Assembly (NCBI GenBank): GCA_018971945.1
Contig: JAGWZH010000021.1
Location: 1-35,845 of the forward strand
Source of the DNA: Alphaproteobacteria bacterium
Lineage (GTDB): Bacteria > Pseudomonadota > Alphaproteobacteria > Caulobacterales > Aquidulcibacteraceae
Length of the DNA: 35,845 nucleotides
Direction of reading: 5' to 3'
Program-made: the position numbers and the translations under genes
The notes under the pieces: generated by a model
Databases searched by the model: none
What the model saw: only the letters and a program-made list of their open reading frames with translations
What the model was told of the DNA's origin: nothing
Shown: positions 17,047 to 25,882 of the stretch, one piece after another
How the letters are laid out: every line of letters begins with the position of its first letter
Position numbering within the stretch: position 1 is the stretch's first letter

Positions 17047-18051
17047 ATGTCTATTGCCTCTTGCACGCCAGCGCGATCCGAAACGCCGCTCAAGCAGCAT
17101 AAAAACCTGATCCTTCTGCGCGGCGGGGACAGGTCTTATCACCCAACCTTCTTCTCAGGCTTCGAAGCGGGTGAAGGACCAAACTGGGACCTTCATATCA
17201 GCTATTTCGGTGAAACAGCTCCTTATCTCTCCCAGGCCATGGCGTGCTCCTGGACGATGGACGGCGGCAAGGGAAAGTTCGGGTCGATCCACCGCTTGAT
17301 CGAAGGCCGCAATCTGGATCTTGCCCATTACGACTATATCGCATGCCCCGATGATGACCTGATCATCACCGGCCCCCAATGGAACACGCTGTTCGACTTG
17401 GTCCGGCGTTTCGATTTGGAGGTGGGGGGCGTCTCCCTCAATCCATTCGGCTATTGGGAGTTCAATTATATGCTCTCCCAGCCGGGGCTGTTGTTGCGCT
17501 ACACCAACCAGATCGAGCCCTTCGCTCTGGTGTTTCGCAGGGACATGTTCAAAACGGTGTTTCCCTACATGCGAATGAAAGGCGTCGATTGGGGGATCGA
17601 ACATATTGTCGGCCATCTCTGCACCCACCCAAAAGGCTTGGCCGTTATCGACGCCGTTGATGTGTTCCACACAAGAATGCAAAGAACCGGCGAACTTTAT
17701 GGGGGAATGAAGAATGTCGACGAGGTGTTTTTGGGCGAGGCGGTGGCGCTTCACCAACGCCTGGGGGTTGTCCGACGCCCGCCTCAGATTTTGGGGGCTG
17801 TTGACAAGAACGGTCGTGACGTCAACCCGCGCGACTTCTATCGGACAATCCGACCAGCGCTCCGCGCTCTGAGGAAATGGCGCGGCTTGAGAAAGGTGAC
17901 GAGCCTCTCCGAGATCGATGAGGGCCGTGTGGTGTTGCGAGCGCCCTACCCGATGCGTTACCGAGGAGCCCGCATCAGCCCTTCCTTGCGGAAGGCGGAT
18001 CCGATCATATCCGGCGCGCCTGTGGCTTCCCCACCTTCGAAGGTGGGATAA
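17047..18051 (+). CDS. DUF707-like putative glycosyltransferase
   Basis: This 334-residue soluble protein contains NLILLRGGDRSYH, WDLHISYFGE, GGKGKFGSIHRLIE, and the acidic segment DYIACPDDDLIITGPQWNTLF (about residues 97-118). It continues with an SLNPFGYWEFNYMLSQPGLLLRYTNQIEPFALVFRRDMF region. The order W-D..., K-x-x-x-(I/L), DDDL, QP, VE-type segment matches the DUF707 family, whose members look like GT-A type glycosyltransferases; the DDD may bind a metal-nucleotide sugar. It lies alone after pntB. The substrate is unknown. The start could also lie a few codons downstream, because the first 16 residues look like leader sequence. Confidence 0.6.
   Translation: MSIASCTPARSETPLKQHKNLILLRGGDRSYHPTFFSGFEAGEGPNWDLHISYFGETAPYLSQAMACSWTMDGGKGKFGSIHRLIEGRNLDLAHYDYIACPDDDLIITGPQWNTLFDLVRRFDLEVGGVSLNPFGYWEFNYMLSQPGLLLRYTNQIEPFALVFRRDMFKTVFPYMRMKGVDWGIEHIVGHLCTHPKGLAVIDAVDVFHTRMQRTGELYGGMKNVDEVFLGEAVALHQRLGVVRRPPQILGAVDKNGRDVNPRDFYRTIRPALRALRKWRGLRKVTSLSEIDEGRVVLRAPYPMRYRGARISPSLRKADPIISGAPVASPPSKVG
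18030..18047. repeat. Perfect 18-bp palindrome at a gene end
   Basis: The sequence reads CCCACCTTCGAAGGTGGG, identical to its reverse complement, within the last codons of the DUF707-like gene. A second GC-rich inverted repeat follows at 18051-18061 and 18072-18082 (10 of 11 bases pair). No T-run follows, so these are at best an untypical terminator or mRNA 3'-end structure. Confidence 0.7.
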
Positions 18052-18263
18052 GGCGGCGGCGCCCCGGACAGCGTCGCCGCCTGCGTCTCGATGCGATCTC
18101 CTCAATGACGGCCGCCGCGCGGTCGGACGCCCGACAATAGGCCTCTCCGATACCGGGCCGCTCCAATGCTGCGCCTCTTTCATCCTGAGCCGCCCCAGCC
18201 CTTGACGCCCCCAAAGTTCCGGAGCACCCCTTACCCGCCGGACAGAAAGCGCGGGCAGGGGCC

Positions 18264-19616
18264 ATGTCAGACGCAAACCGAATCGCCATCGTCACAGTGC
18301 ACGGCACCGGGGATACTGCCGCCGAACCAGCGGGCCCTAAATGGTTCCAACAAGGCTCGGTCTTCACCGAACAGGTGAGAGCGCGCTTGGCGATCAGAGG
18401 GTTCGCCGCCGACATCGTGCCGATCTTGTGGAGCGGCGCCAACAGCGCGCGCGCGCGCGAAGCCGGGGCCGACGAACTCGCCGACACGATCAAGCGCCTC
18501 CATGGCCAGTATAAAGGTCAAGTCCACATCATCGCCCACAGCCATGGCGGTAACGTCGCCAACGAGGCCGCCGCCTGGCTCCGCTGGGGGCGTCGCCCTG
18601 GAAAGGAGCGCATCGCTAGCATCACCACCGTTGGCACGCCCTTCTTTAAGCTCCGGACCGGCGCCGCCGAGCGCTTTGCGGGCCTGGCCTTCCTCGGCGT
18701 CAGCGTGCTGTCGACGATCCTGTTTTTGATGGCGAGCCTTGTCATAGCGACGCTGTTTGCGACTGGAGATATGTCGCTGCAGGAGGATGGGCTTTTCCTC
18801 GGCGTTTTAGGCCTCATCGTCGCGGTCTCGCTCTATTTCATGCTTCGATTGTCGTTACAGGGTTATCGGCGCATCACCCGACCCACCCGTCAGACTGAGA
18901 CTGAAGAGGCCATCCAGGCCATCTGGCATCGCAACGACGAGGCGATCGCCTTTCTGCAGAAGATCGAAGCCATGCCCATCAGCCCCTTCCCACGCTGGGC
19001 TTGGCTGCGTCAGTCGCGCAACGCCGCCATCGTGTGGGGCGTGCGCGCCGTGTTGCTCGTCAGTTTCATCGGCATCGTCATGTGCGTTCCCGCCGCGTCC
19101 TCCTCGCCTATGCTGGCTGGTCTTGCCCAGGCTTTCGGCGACGGCGACGCGGCTTTGGCGGGTTTTCTATTATTGTACCTCACCCCGGTCGTCTTTATCG
19201 GCGTTTATCTCGCCTATCGGCTCGTCTTCGGTCTCCTGAGCGACGCTGCTCTGCGTCCCGGCGCCAACAAGCTGGTGGAAGGCGCACTCAAAGGCATGGC
19301 CTTCGGCCGCGACGGCGACGAGGTCCTGAGCGATGTCTCCACCGCCTCTCATATTCTCCCTACCCAAGAGGTGGTCTTGGAAGGGCCCTTGGCCGATCGG
19401 CTCCAGGCCAATGCCGCCCGCGCCGCGGCGGCCCTGATTGAGAAGTATCGCTGGTCGCTCTTTACCGTCGGCGCCGATACCAACGCCGCGCTCACTGATC
19501 TGGCTGCCGATGCGATGACATGGGATAGCCTGATCCACACAACCTATTTCGACCATCAGGAAACCGCCGAGATGATCGCCGACCATGTCGCCGTCCGCGC
19601 CGCTTTGAGGCTGTGA
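18264..19616 (+). CDS. Membrane protein with a lipase-like alpha/beta-hydrolase domain
   Basis: This 450-residue protein has an N-terminal hydrolase-like part with VTVHGTGD near residue 10-16 (oxyanion strand), a WFQQGSVFTEQVRARL helix, and the nucleophile elbow HIIAHSHGGNVAN with Ser at about 93. ITTVGTPFFKL follows, as in lipases and serine hydrolases of the PGAP1/DUF900 type. Four to five hydrophobic helices follow from about residue 140 (two near 140-195, others near 250-330). The C-terminal part contains WDSLIHTTYFDHQETAEMIADHV, where a catalytic His could lie. It may be an inner-membrane hydrolase acting on lipid or peptide. No close family is recognised; the neighbours give no clue. 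Confidence 0.6.
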   Translation: MSDANRIAIVTVHGTGDTAAEPAGPKWFQQGSVFTEQVRARLAIRGFAADIVPILWSGANSARAREAGADELADTIKRLHGQYKGQVHIIAHSHGGNVANEAAAWLRWGRRPGKERIASITTVGTPFFKLRTGAAERFAGLAFLGVSVLSTILFLMASLVIATLFATGDMSLQEDGLFLGVLGLIVAVSLYFMLRLSLQGYRRITRPTRQTETEEAIQAIWHRNDEAIAFLQKIEAMPISPFPRWAWLRQSRNAAIVWGVRAVLLVSFIGIVMCVPAASSSPMLAGLAQAFGDGDAALAGFLLLYLTPVVFIGVYLAYRLVFGLLSDAALRPGANKLVEGALKGMAFGRDGDEVLSDVSTASHILPTQEVVLEGPLADRLQANAARAAAALIEKYRWSLFTVGADTNAALTDLAADAMTWDSLIHTTYFDHQETAEMIADHVAVRAALRL

Positions 19617-19835
19617 GTTCTAAGCTCCAAAGGCGCAAACCTGACAGTCTGGGACATCTGATCAATCGCGCATGCTTTTCACAAACGGGCGTCTGCTTGG
19701 GTCACTCGCACACCCTCCGATATTGTCGTGTCCGCGCCAAACCAGATTGTGAGGAAAGGCGAACCATAGACCCTAAGGAGGGTCCGGTCGGTTCGCGAGC
19801 CATGGAAGGGCGCGTTCGGGCACACTGCTCCTGCG

Positions 19836-20338
19836 GTGGTCAGCCGGCGCCTCGCGCAGGCGACGCCCCCCTATGCTTTCCCACCAAGCACAGAGCCTCA
19901 TCGCTTTGCTCTCGCAGCGCAATTTGACGGCGTCCTAGGCGTCTGCCCCAGCTGCGGCGCCGACCTCGCCCTTGTGGTCTTCCAGATCTCTCGGCCCGGC
20001 GAGACGGCGACATGGCCGTTCCAGGTCCTAGACCGCCACAGCTTGACGCAGAGCAAGCGGGGCGGGGCTTGTGCACCGGATGGGACGTTTCTCAACCCCT
20101 AGAATCCCTCGCGTCGCCAAATGCAAGCTGCCCTCGGAATGTCCCTGAAAGACCAGGACCGCCCCTCCGGCGCCCCCAGCGCAGCTGGTTTGCGCGTCTT
20201 GTCGTCTATGGTTTGCCCGCGATCGCCGCCGCACTCATCCCAGGCTATCAGCCAGGCGAGGCTGGGGAGTCCGCCCGATGGCGTGCCTCTCAAGAAGCGA
20301 TGCAAACCCGCTGCCCAGCCCTTTTCCCGCAAGATTGA
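19836..20338 (+). pseudogene. Probable frameshifted zinc-ribbon membrane protein
   Basis: Two overlapping frames each contain a coherent half of what looks like one protein. Frame A carries RFALAAQFDGVLGVCPSCGADLALVVFQ and WPFQVLDRHSLT (bases about 19890-20050). Frame B, one base shifted, carries QAGRGLCTGWDVSQPLESLASP and then a membrane-helix-like WFARLVVYGLPAIAAALIPGY (about 20045-20260). Joined at about 20045-20060 they give a CxxC zinc-ribbon-like head plus one membrane helix. Neither half alone looks like a complete gene and no ribosome site was seen. A sequencing error or chance frames are alternatives, and the exact ends are uncertain. Confidence 0.4.
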
Positions 20339-20737
20339 AGGCAATGCTCCCGGGCGCTTCTCCCCTTCACACACGATCACACGCCGCTGACCACACACAA
20401 GCCGAGCCGCGGGGGCCGAACAAGAGCGTTTCCCTATCGCCATGGGCTTGGTTGGTCCCAGCAAGCCTCGCGGTTCGCCCTGCTGCAGGCGCCTGGGGGA
20501 AGGCCCGTTGGCCGATCAGCGCCCCGCGCATGTCAAGGGCCGGCGGCGACCGCAAGAGGGGGCTCGCGCCCAAGGCCGGTATATCAAGTGATGATCCCGG
20601 TGGGACGAGCCCCACGATGACCCGCAATGAGCCGCGGCCGTTGACGGATCTCCGAATTGGAGCGATCCCAGCCTGCTTCTCGCTCTGACGAACTTAGCGC
20701 CTTGATCCTGGCTGAAGCGGGCCGTAACGCTCCAACG
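20339..20737. other. Gene-poor stretch before the ABC transporter
   Basis: No convincing coding region, RNA or terminator was recognised here. All open frames look compositionally random (rich in Pro, Arg, Ser and Cys). The promoter of the ABC transporter pair probably lies in its right part, but no clear -35/-10 pair can be named. Confidence 0.5.
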
Positions 20738-21688
20738 ATGGACGCATTGATCGAGGCCAGGGGTCTAACCAAGACCTACGCAGACAGAAGGGCGGTCGAA
20801 GGCTTGACCTTCGCAGTGCCGCGTGGGGCCATTTACGGGATTTTGGGGCCTAACGGAGCGGGCAAGAGCTCCACTATGCGCATGATCGTCGGCGTGATCG
20901 CCCAAACCAGCGGCGAGGTTTTGTTCGATGGAGCGCCACTGACCCGCGCAGCGCAGCGACGTATCGGCTTTCTGCCGGAGGAGCGGGGGCTCTACCGCGC
21001 CATGACCCCCCGCGCAGCCATTGTGTATTTCGCTCGTCTCAAAGGAATGAAGGCCGGGGCGGCGCGTCGTCGCGCTAAAGCGCTGTTGGCGGAGCACGGG
21101 CTCGCCGACCGCGGCCACAAGAGAATAAGGACGTTGTCAAAGGGGCTTGCACAAAAGGTGCAACTTTTGGCGTCCATCGCCCACGAGCCGGACCTTATGG
21201 TTCTGGACGAGCCTTTCTCAGGCCTTGACCCTGTCAACCAGCAATCCTTGGAAGCCATGATCCGGGCGCATGCGGCAGCCGGCAAAACCGTGGTGTTCTC
21301 CACCCATGTGATGGAGCACGCCGAACGCATGTGCGACCGCATCCTTCTCATAGCCAAAGGTCAAATGGCCTTTGAAGGGGCGGTGAAGGACGCGCTGGCG
21401 CATGCCCCGCGTTCCGCGGTGATCGAAACCGAGAACGGCTTTGACCTCGCCAGGGCGCTCGCGCCTGCGGGATTTGGCGTCGCCCGCGAGATCGGGCAGG
21501 GGGCCGCCGCCCGCTGGCGTGTGGATCTCTCTAACGGCGACGACCCCAAGCGCTTGCTTGCCGCAGCGGTTCAAGCCGGCGCGCCTCTCACAGCCTTTGA
21601 ACCCAACCGCGTCAGCCTTCACGAAGCGTTTGTCGCGCTGGTGGGGGCTCCTGCTTCCTCTCTGGCGGGCGGAGGCGGCGATGCGTGA
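20738..21688 (+). CDS. ABC transporter ATP-binding protein (NatA-like)
   Basis: This 316-residue ATPase has Walker A GPNGAGKS at about 37-45, a signature LSKGLAQKVQ (a variant of LSGGQ, as in NatA-type proteins), Walker B LMVLDEPFSGLDP, and the switch His in VVFSTHVMEHAE. A C-terminal extension of about 90 residues is typical of ABC-2 exporters. It pairs with the permease that starts eight bases before its stop. The ATG at 20738 (MDALIEARGLTKTY) was chosen because family members start here; an in-frame TTG lies at 20657. Substrate is unknown; NatA relatives export sodium ions or drugs. Confidence 0.9.
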   Translation: MDALIEARGLTKTYADRRAVEGLTFAVPRGAIYGILGPNGAGKSSTMRMIVGVIAQTSGEVLFDGAPLTRAAQRRIGFLPEERGLYRAMTPRAAIVYFARLKGMKAGAARRRAKALLAEHGLADRGHKRIRTLSKGLAQKVQLLASIAHEPDLMVLDEPFSGLDPVNQQSLEAMIRAHAAAGKTVVFSTHVMEHAERMCDRILLIAKGQMAFEGAVKDALAHAPRSAVIETENGFDLARALAPAGFGVAREIGQGAAARWRVDLSNGDDPKRLLAAAVQAGAPLTAFEPNRVSLHEAFVALVGAPASSLAGGGGDA

Positions 21689-23147
21689 AATATTCTTGAT
21701 CGCCCGACGCGACTATTTCGCCTATGTCACCGCTTGGGGCTTTTGGGTGTCGCTGATCACTGCGCCGCTCCTGGTCGCCGCGATCGGATTCGCGCCCGTT
21801 CTCTTGAGCCAAGCCGAGCCGCCGCGGGTGCTCACGATCCTTGCGGACCACCCTGCAGACGCCGCCGCCGCGGCCCGCGCCATTGACGACGCAGAGCGTA
21901 GCGACGCCCGAGCCGTGGTGCTCGGCTATATTGCCGCCACAGCGCCTCGAGCCCAGGAGGCGGCCTTGGCCGCGTTCGACGCCGCTGCGACCCAACGCGA
22001 AGCGGTCGCTGCTGCACGGGACATAGTGGCGCGCGAGGCGCCCGGCGCGGCTGGCGCTTTCCCCACGCCGGCGCCCCGCTATCTCCTGGCCGATCCGCCG
22101 GCCTCGACTCCGGAAGCGCTCAATCCCTACCTTATCGGCGAACGGACGGTCATGGCTGCGGGTGAAGCCCGGCCGCTCTTCGGCGCCATAGTCATTTCCC
22201 GCAACGGCGAGGGCGCGCAGGTGCGCTACTGGAGCGCCAATTTGGCCGATCTCAGCGCCGCCAACCGCGTGGTCCGCGGCGTCGGTGAGGCCATGCGCGC
22301 CGAGGCCCTCGCCGCCCTGGGGCTGAGCCCTGAAGAGGCTGCAGCCATTCAGGCTCTTCGCCCCACCCTGCAGCAGTTCGATCCCCGCCAAGGAGCCGCC
22401 GCCGCCGCCGTCACAAACGCCGACCGCGCCCCCCTCATCGTGGCTGTGGTTCTGAGCTTCGTGCTGTGGGCTGCTGTGTTCGGCGTCGCGAACATGCTTT
22501 TGACAAGCGTTCTTGAGGAGAAGTCCAACAAGATCCTCGATACTCTTTTGACCAGCGCTTCGCCTCTGCAGATTCTGATCGGCAAACTCGTTGGCGTCGC
22601 TTGCGTCTCCGCCACCTTCTTTCTCTTCTGGGGCCTGCTTGGCGCAGGCATCGGCGCGCTCGCCAACCGCATCAGCCCCTCAAACGCCTTGGCCGAGTGG
22701 GCGGTGCAGGCGCTGACGCCGGAACTCGCGGCTATGTTCCTGGCATGCTTCGTCGCAGGATATATGATGTATGGGGCGGTCTTCTTAGCCTTGGGTTCGC
22801 TGTGCGAGACCAACCAGGAGGCCCAGACGCTGCTGGGGCCGATTTTCTTGATCCTGACGGCGCCGATTTTGCTGCTTGGCCCCGCTTTCGATAACCCAAG
22901 CTCGCCTCTGGTGGCAGGAGCTTCGTGGTTTCCTCCGTTCACCCCATTTCTTATGATGATGCGGGCCCCAGCAGGCCTTTCCTGGTATGAAGTGGCTGGT
23001 CCGGTGGCGCTAATGCTGGCGACACTGGTGTTGGTCCTGTGGGGCGCAGCGCGCGTCTTTCATGCGGGCGTTGCAGGACAATCCGACGCCGCCGCGCTGC
23101 GTCGCCGCCTCAACCCCTTTCGTAAAAGGTCGCAGAAGGCGGGGTGA
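21681..23147 (+). CDS. ABC-2 type permease (NatB-like)
   Basis: This 488-residue membrane protein has a first helix at about residues 20-42, a large periplasmic domain (about 45-250) and a cluster of five to six helices in the C-terminal half. The cytoplasmic segment ANMLLTSVLEEKSNKILDTLLTSASPLQILIGK is the signature of the NatB/YhaP ABC-2 permeases. Its ATG overlaps the ATPase gene by eight bases, so the two are translationally coupled and form one exporter. A longer in-frame reading from 21441 lies inside the ATPase gene and is rejected. Confidence 0.9.
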   Translation: MREIFLIARRDYFAYVTAWGFWVSLITAPLLVAAIGFAPVLLSQAEPPRVLTILADHPADAAAAARAIDDAERSDARAVVLGYIAATAPRAQEAALAAFDAAATQREAVAAARDIVAREAPGAAGAFPTPAPRYLLADPPASTPEALNPYLIGERTVMAAGEARPLFGAIVISRNGEGAQVRYWSANLADLSAANRVVRGVGEAMRAEALAALGLSPEEAAAIQALRPTLQQFDPRQGAAAAAVTNADRAPLIVAVVLSFVLWAAVFGVANMLLTSVLEEKSNKILDTLLTSASPLQILIGKLVGVACVSATFFLFWGLLGAGIGALANRISPSNALAEWAVQALTPELAAMFLACFVAGYMMYGAVFLALGSLCETNQEAQTLLGPIFLILTAPILLLGPAFDNPSSPLVAGASWFPPFTPFLMMMRAPAGLSWYEVAGPVALMLATLVLVLWGAARVFHAGVAGQSDAAALRRRLNPFRKRSQKAG

Positions 23148-23217
23148 GCAGGATCCGCCAAACGCCGCCTTAGGCCGTAACATGCAAGGGCTGGCGACAG
23201 CATCCTGTCCAAAGACC

Positions 23218-23436
23218 CTATTTGCGTGGCAGAAGCCCTTCCCTCTGCGCCCTCTTCCGCGCGAGCTTGCGGGCTCGGCGCACGGCCTCAGCCTTTTCGC
23301 GCGCCCGCTTCTCCGAAGGTTTCTCGTAGTGGTTGCGCCGCTTCATCTCGCGGAAAGTACCTTCCCGCTGCATCTTTTTCTTCAGCGCTTTCAACGCCTG
23401 ATCGACGTTGTTGTCACGCACAAAAATCTGAACCAG
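23218..23436 (-). CDS. rpsU: 30S ribosomal protein S21
   Basis: The protein is bS21: [21 protein letters not shown], then [26 protein letters not shown]. In the small subunit it helps initiation on mRNAs. The family N-terminus ([10 protein letters not shown]) is encoded upstream of the first GTG at 23421. In that frame no ATG, GTG or TTG is available, but a CTG at 23434-23436 stands seven bases after AAGGGAG (23444-23450), so CTG is the likely start, giving 72 residues. If the GTG at 23421 were used, five conserved residues and the Shine-Dalgarno spacing would be lost. The gene is monocistronic and convergent with the ABC permease. Confidence 0.93.
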   Translation of the reverse strand: MVQIFVRDNNVDQALKALKKKMQREGTFREMKRRNHYEKPSEKRAREKAEAVRRARKLARKRAQREGLLPRK

Positions 23437-23443
23437 GACCGTT

Positions 23444-23450
23444 CTCCCTT
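23444..23450 (-). promoter_or_regulatory. Ribosome binding site fixing a CTG start for rpsU
   Basis: On the minus strand AAGGGAG lies seven bases before the CTG codon at 23436. No such site stands at a proper distance from the downstream GTG at 23421. This decides the start of S21. Directly upstream are a run of eight T (23455-23462, minus strand) and a perfect 8-base inverted repeat (23474-23490). Confidence 0.7.
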
Positions 23451-23673
23451 GAAGAAAAAAAAGCCAGCCCGCAGCGCGGCGTCGCCGCGCCAGGAGCCGA
23501 GCGTTTCAATTGCAACGGGGCGATAGCAAAAGGCGGAGCCGGAGTCTATGCCGGGCTGCTGTCGCTGAAGGCGTATTTCGCGCCAAATAGGCGCGGTGTC
23601 GTGCCCCCACCCTTTAGGGCTCGCCCAATTTGTCGCAGCAGACCTTGCTGGCGGCCAGGGGGCGGCGCTTTAC

Positions 23674-24378
23674 ATGAGCCTTATCATGACAGCCCCTCCG
23701 CCAAATTCCGAAAAGACGGCCCGCACCCCTTCCGAACGCTATCGCGAGCGCCTGCTTGCAGCCCTTTCCGGCGAAGTCGGAACCAAAGGCTGGACCGCGC
23801 CCGCGCTGAAGGCTGCAGCCCTCGCCGCGGGCCTGAGCGAGGGAGAGGCGCTCTTGGCGTTTCCCAAAGGCGTCGCCGACGCCATAGACGCCTTCGCCGA
23901 CCGCGCCGACAAAGACATGCTGGCGGTTCTGTCGGAAGCCGATCTTGGCCGGCTAAAGGTCCGCGAGCGCGTGATCTTGGCCGTCCAAGCACGGATTGTC
24001 GCTCAAACGCCTCACAAAGAAGCCGCCAGACGTCTAAGCATGGCGCTGGCGCTGCCCACGCGCGTCGGTTTGGGGCCCAAGCTCGTCTGGCGAACCGCAG
24101 ACCGGATCTGGCGCGGATTGGGAGACCCCTCGACAGATTTCAATTTCTATTCCAAACGCGCGATCTTGATGGGTGTGCTGACCGCCACCTACGCCTATTG
24201 GTTTTCCGACGACGACCCTGCGCACGGCCCCACTTTCAGGTTTCTGGACGAGCGCATCGATAACGTCATGCAATTCGAGAAACTCAAAGCCCAGGCAAAG
24301 CCTCTCGTGCAGGGCTTTGAGGAGTGGGCTGGCCTTGCTGGGCGGTTGCGCTACGGACGCGCTGGCGACCCCAAATGA
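23674..24378 (+). CDS. COQ9-family protein, ubiquinone biosynthesis
   Basis: This 234-residue soluble protein ends in the COQ9 C-terminal domain: WRTADRIWRGLGDPSTDFNFYSKRAILMGVLTATYAYWFSDDD, then TFRFLDERIDNVMQFEKLK. The N-terminal half resembles a TetR-like helical fold (GWTAPALKAAALAAGLSEGEALLAFPKG), as known for COQ9, which binds lipid and supports ubiquinone ring modification. It is expected to act with the CoQ enzymes at the membrane. Start at ATG 23674 has AGGGGG about eleven bases upstream; ATG 23686 is an alternative. It is divergent from rpsU. Confidence 0.92.
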   Translation: MSLIMTAPPPNSEKTARTPSERYRERLLAALSGEVGTKGWTAPALKAAALAAGLSEGEALLAFPKGVADAIDAFADRADKDMLAVLSEADLGRLKVRERVILAVQARIVAQTPHKEAARRLSMALALPTRVGLGPKLVWRTADRIWRGLGDPSTDFNFYSKRAILMGVLTATYAYWFSDDDPAHGPTFRFLDERIDNVMQFEKLKAQAKPLVQGFEEWAGLAGRLRYGRAGDPK

Positions 24379-24402
24379 GCTGTGCGCGAAGCGAACTGAC
24401 TC

Positions 24403-24594
24403 TCAGTCCGCCGCCGCCGCGAAATTCGCATTCTCGTTGAGAAAACGCTCGAGGTCCTTGACCGTGATCCGCCATTCCCGACCAAACTTGATAGCGCGCA
24501 ACTTTCCGTGACGGATCCAGGCGCGAATTGTGCTCTCTTTGACTTTGAGTTGTTCGGCCGTCTCATGAACGGTCAACAGCGGCCTGCTCAACAT
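24403..24594 (-). CDS. Excisionase-type helix-turn-helix DNA-binding protein
   Basis: This 63-residue protein is nearly all one HTH_17/MerR-like domain: LLTVHETAEQLKVKESTIRAWIRHGKLRAIKFGREWRITVKDLERFL. Such small winged-helix proteins bind DNA as recombination directionality factors in phages and elements, or as chromosomal regulators. No integrase, attachment repeat or phage gene is in the window, so a regulatory role is more likely. It lies alone between COQ9 (convergent, 24 bases) and purK (same strand, 202 bases upstream). Confidence 0.85.
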   Translation of the reverse strand: MLSRPLLTVHETAEQLKVKESTIRAWIRHGKLRAIKFGREWRITVKDLERFLNENANFAAAAD

Positions 24595-24796
24595 AATCTA
24601 CCCTCACTGCCCAAGGGGCGACGACCAGACCGAGAACGGTCCACGCCCGCCTTCCCCGAAGCGACTCCTATACTTGATTGTCCACTCTTTGGACACAAGC
24701 GCAGCCCGCGTCATAGACGTCGACGGCCCGCAAGGCGCAACCGGGGGTTGCATAGAGCCGGTCTGCAAAACCACCGTGACGAGGTTCATCCATGGG

Positions 24797-25882
24797 TCAG
24801 GATGGATCCGCTTGGAGGTTGATGAGTGTCAGATGGCCCATTTTTCGTCCAGGCCGGTGCGCGCGTTTGCCGTAAAGATGCAACCGGGCCGTGGGCTGAG
24901 CGGCGAGAGCGCGCCAATCGGTCGCATCGTCCCCGATCAGATTAAGCATGACGACGGGCTTGACCGGAGGCGTTGGAGGAACGAGCGGCCATCCCGCTAC
25001 CGCGCGGATATGCTGTTCGAATTGACTGACGGCCCCCGCATCCTGGGTCCAGTGCCCGGAATTATGCACGCGGGGGGCGATCTCGTTGACGCGAAGACGC
25101 CCGTCTGCCTCAAGAAAGAATTCGACCGCCAGAACGCCGATATGGCCAAGACCATTGGCGATGCGCTTGGCCGCTTCTAAGGCCTCCGAGGCGATTTCGG
25201 CGCTGACCGCCGCAGGCGCCTTTGAACGTCGCAGGATCCCGTCGGCATGCACGTTCTCGGTAACGGCGAAAGGCGCGAAAGACCCGTCTTCTGCGCGTCC
25301 GGCGAGCACGGAGAGCTCCCTCTCGAAGGACACAAAGCCTTCGAGGATCGCTGGCGCTCCCCCCAGCGCCGACAAGGCGGCTGCGGCCTCCCCAGGCGCT
25401 CCGATCCGCACTTGGCCCTTGCCGTCATAGCCCAAGCGCCGCGTTTTCAGGATCGCCGGCGTTCCGAGCGCAGCCAGCGCAGCCGTGACATCCGTTGCGG
25501 CGCTCACGTCGGCGAAAGGCGCTGTTTCAAGGCCCAGCCCACGCACGAATTGCTTTTCGATCAGCCTGTCTTGGGTGAATTCGAGCGATCGTGCGCTCGG
25601 CCTCACCGGCGCCTGCGCGGCGCAGGTCGCCAGGGCTTCGAGAGGGACATTTTCAAACTCGAACGTCACCGCATCCACCCCAGCTGCGAAGCGCGTCAGG
25701 CCTTCCGCGTCTTCGTAGGAGCCAACGACAGCGTTCGCCGCAACCCGCGCTGCGGGGCTGTCGGCCTCTGGCGTGTAGATATGGGCGTCGAAACCAAGCT
25801 CGGCCGCAGCCATCGCCAGCATCCGCCCGAGCTGGCCGCCGCCGAGGATCCCGATCCGAGACCCGGGGGGGAGGGGGCTCAT
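24797..25882 (-). CDS. purK: 5-(carboxyamino)imidazole ribonucleotide synthase
   Basis: This 361-residue ATP-grasp enzyme converts AIR, bicarbonate and ATP to N5-CAIR in purine synthesis. It begins with the PurK dinucleotide-like motif [16 protein letters not shown] (about 9-24) and has the ATP-grasp strands ([18 protein letters not shown] and [15 protein letters not shown]). The metal-binding [28 protein letters not shown] follows near 255-285. Its ATG overlaps the purE stop by four bases (ATGA), so purE and purK form one operon. Length matches the family. Confidence 0.97.
   Translation of the reverse strand: MSPLPPGSRIGILGGGQLGRMLAMAAAELGFDAHIYTPEADSPAARVAANAVVGSYEDAEGLTRFAAGVDAVTFEFENVPLEALATCAAQAPVRPSARSLEFTQDRLIEKQFVRGLGLETAPFADVSAATDVTAALAALGTPAILKTRRLGYDGKGQVRIGAPGEAAAALSALGGAPAILEGFVSFERELSVLAGRAEDGSFAPFAVTENVHADGILRRSKAPAAVSAEIASEALEAAKRIANGLGHIGVLAVEFFLEADGRLRVNEIAPRVHNSGHWTQDAGAVSQFEQHIRAVAGWPLVPPTPPVKPVVMLNLIGDDATDWRALAAQPTARLHLYGKRAHRPGRKMGHLTLINLQADPS

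Noticed and set aside
20099-20627. Minus-strand open frames in the gene-poor region
   Set aside because: Their products lack recognisable motifs and signals, and the plus strand offers a better explanation for part of the stretch.
24403-24796. Excisionase-like gene as a sign of a prophage or integrative element
   Set aside because: No integrase, phage gene, tRNA or flanking direct repeat was found around it.
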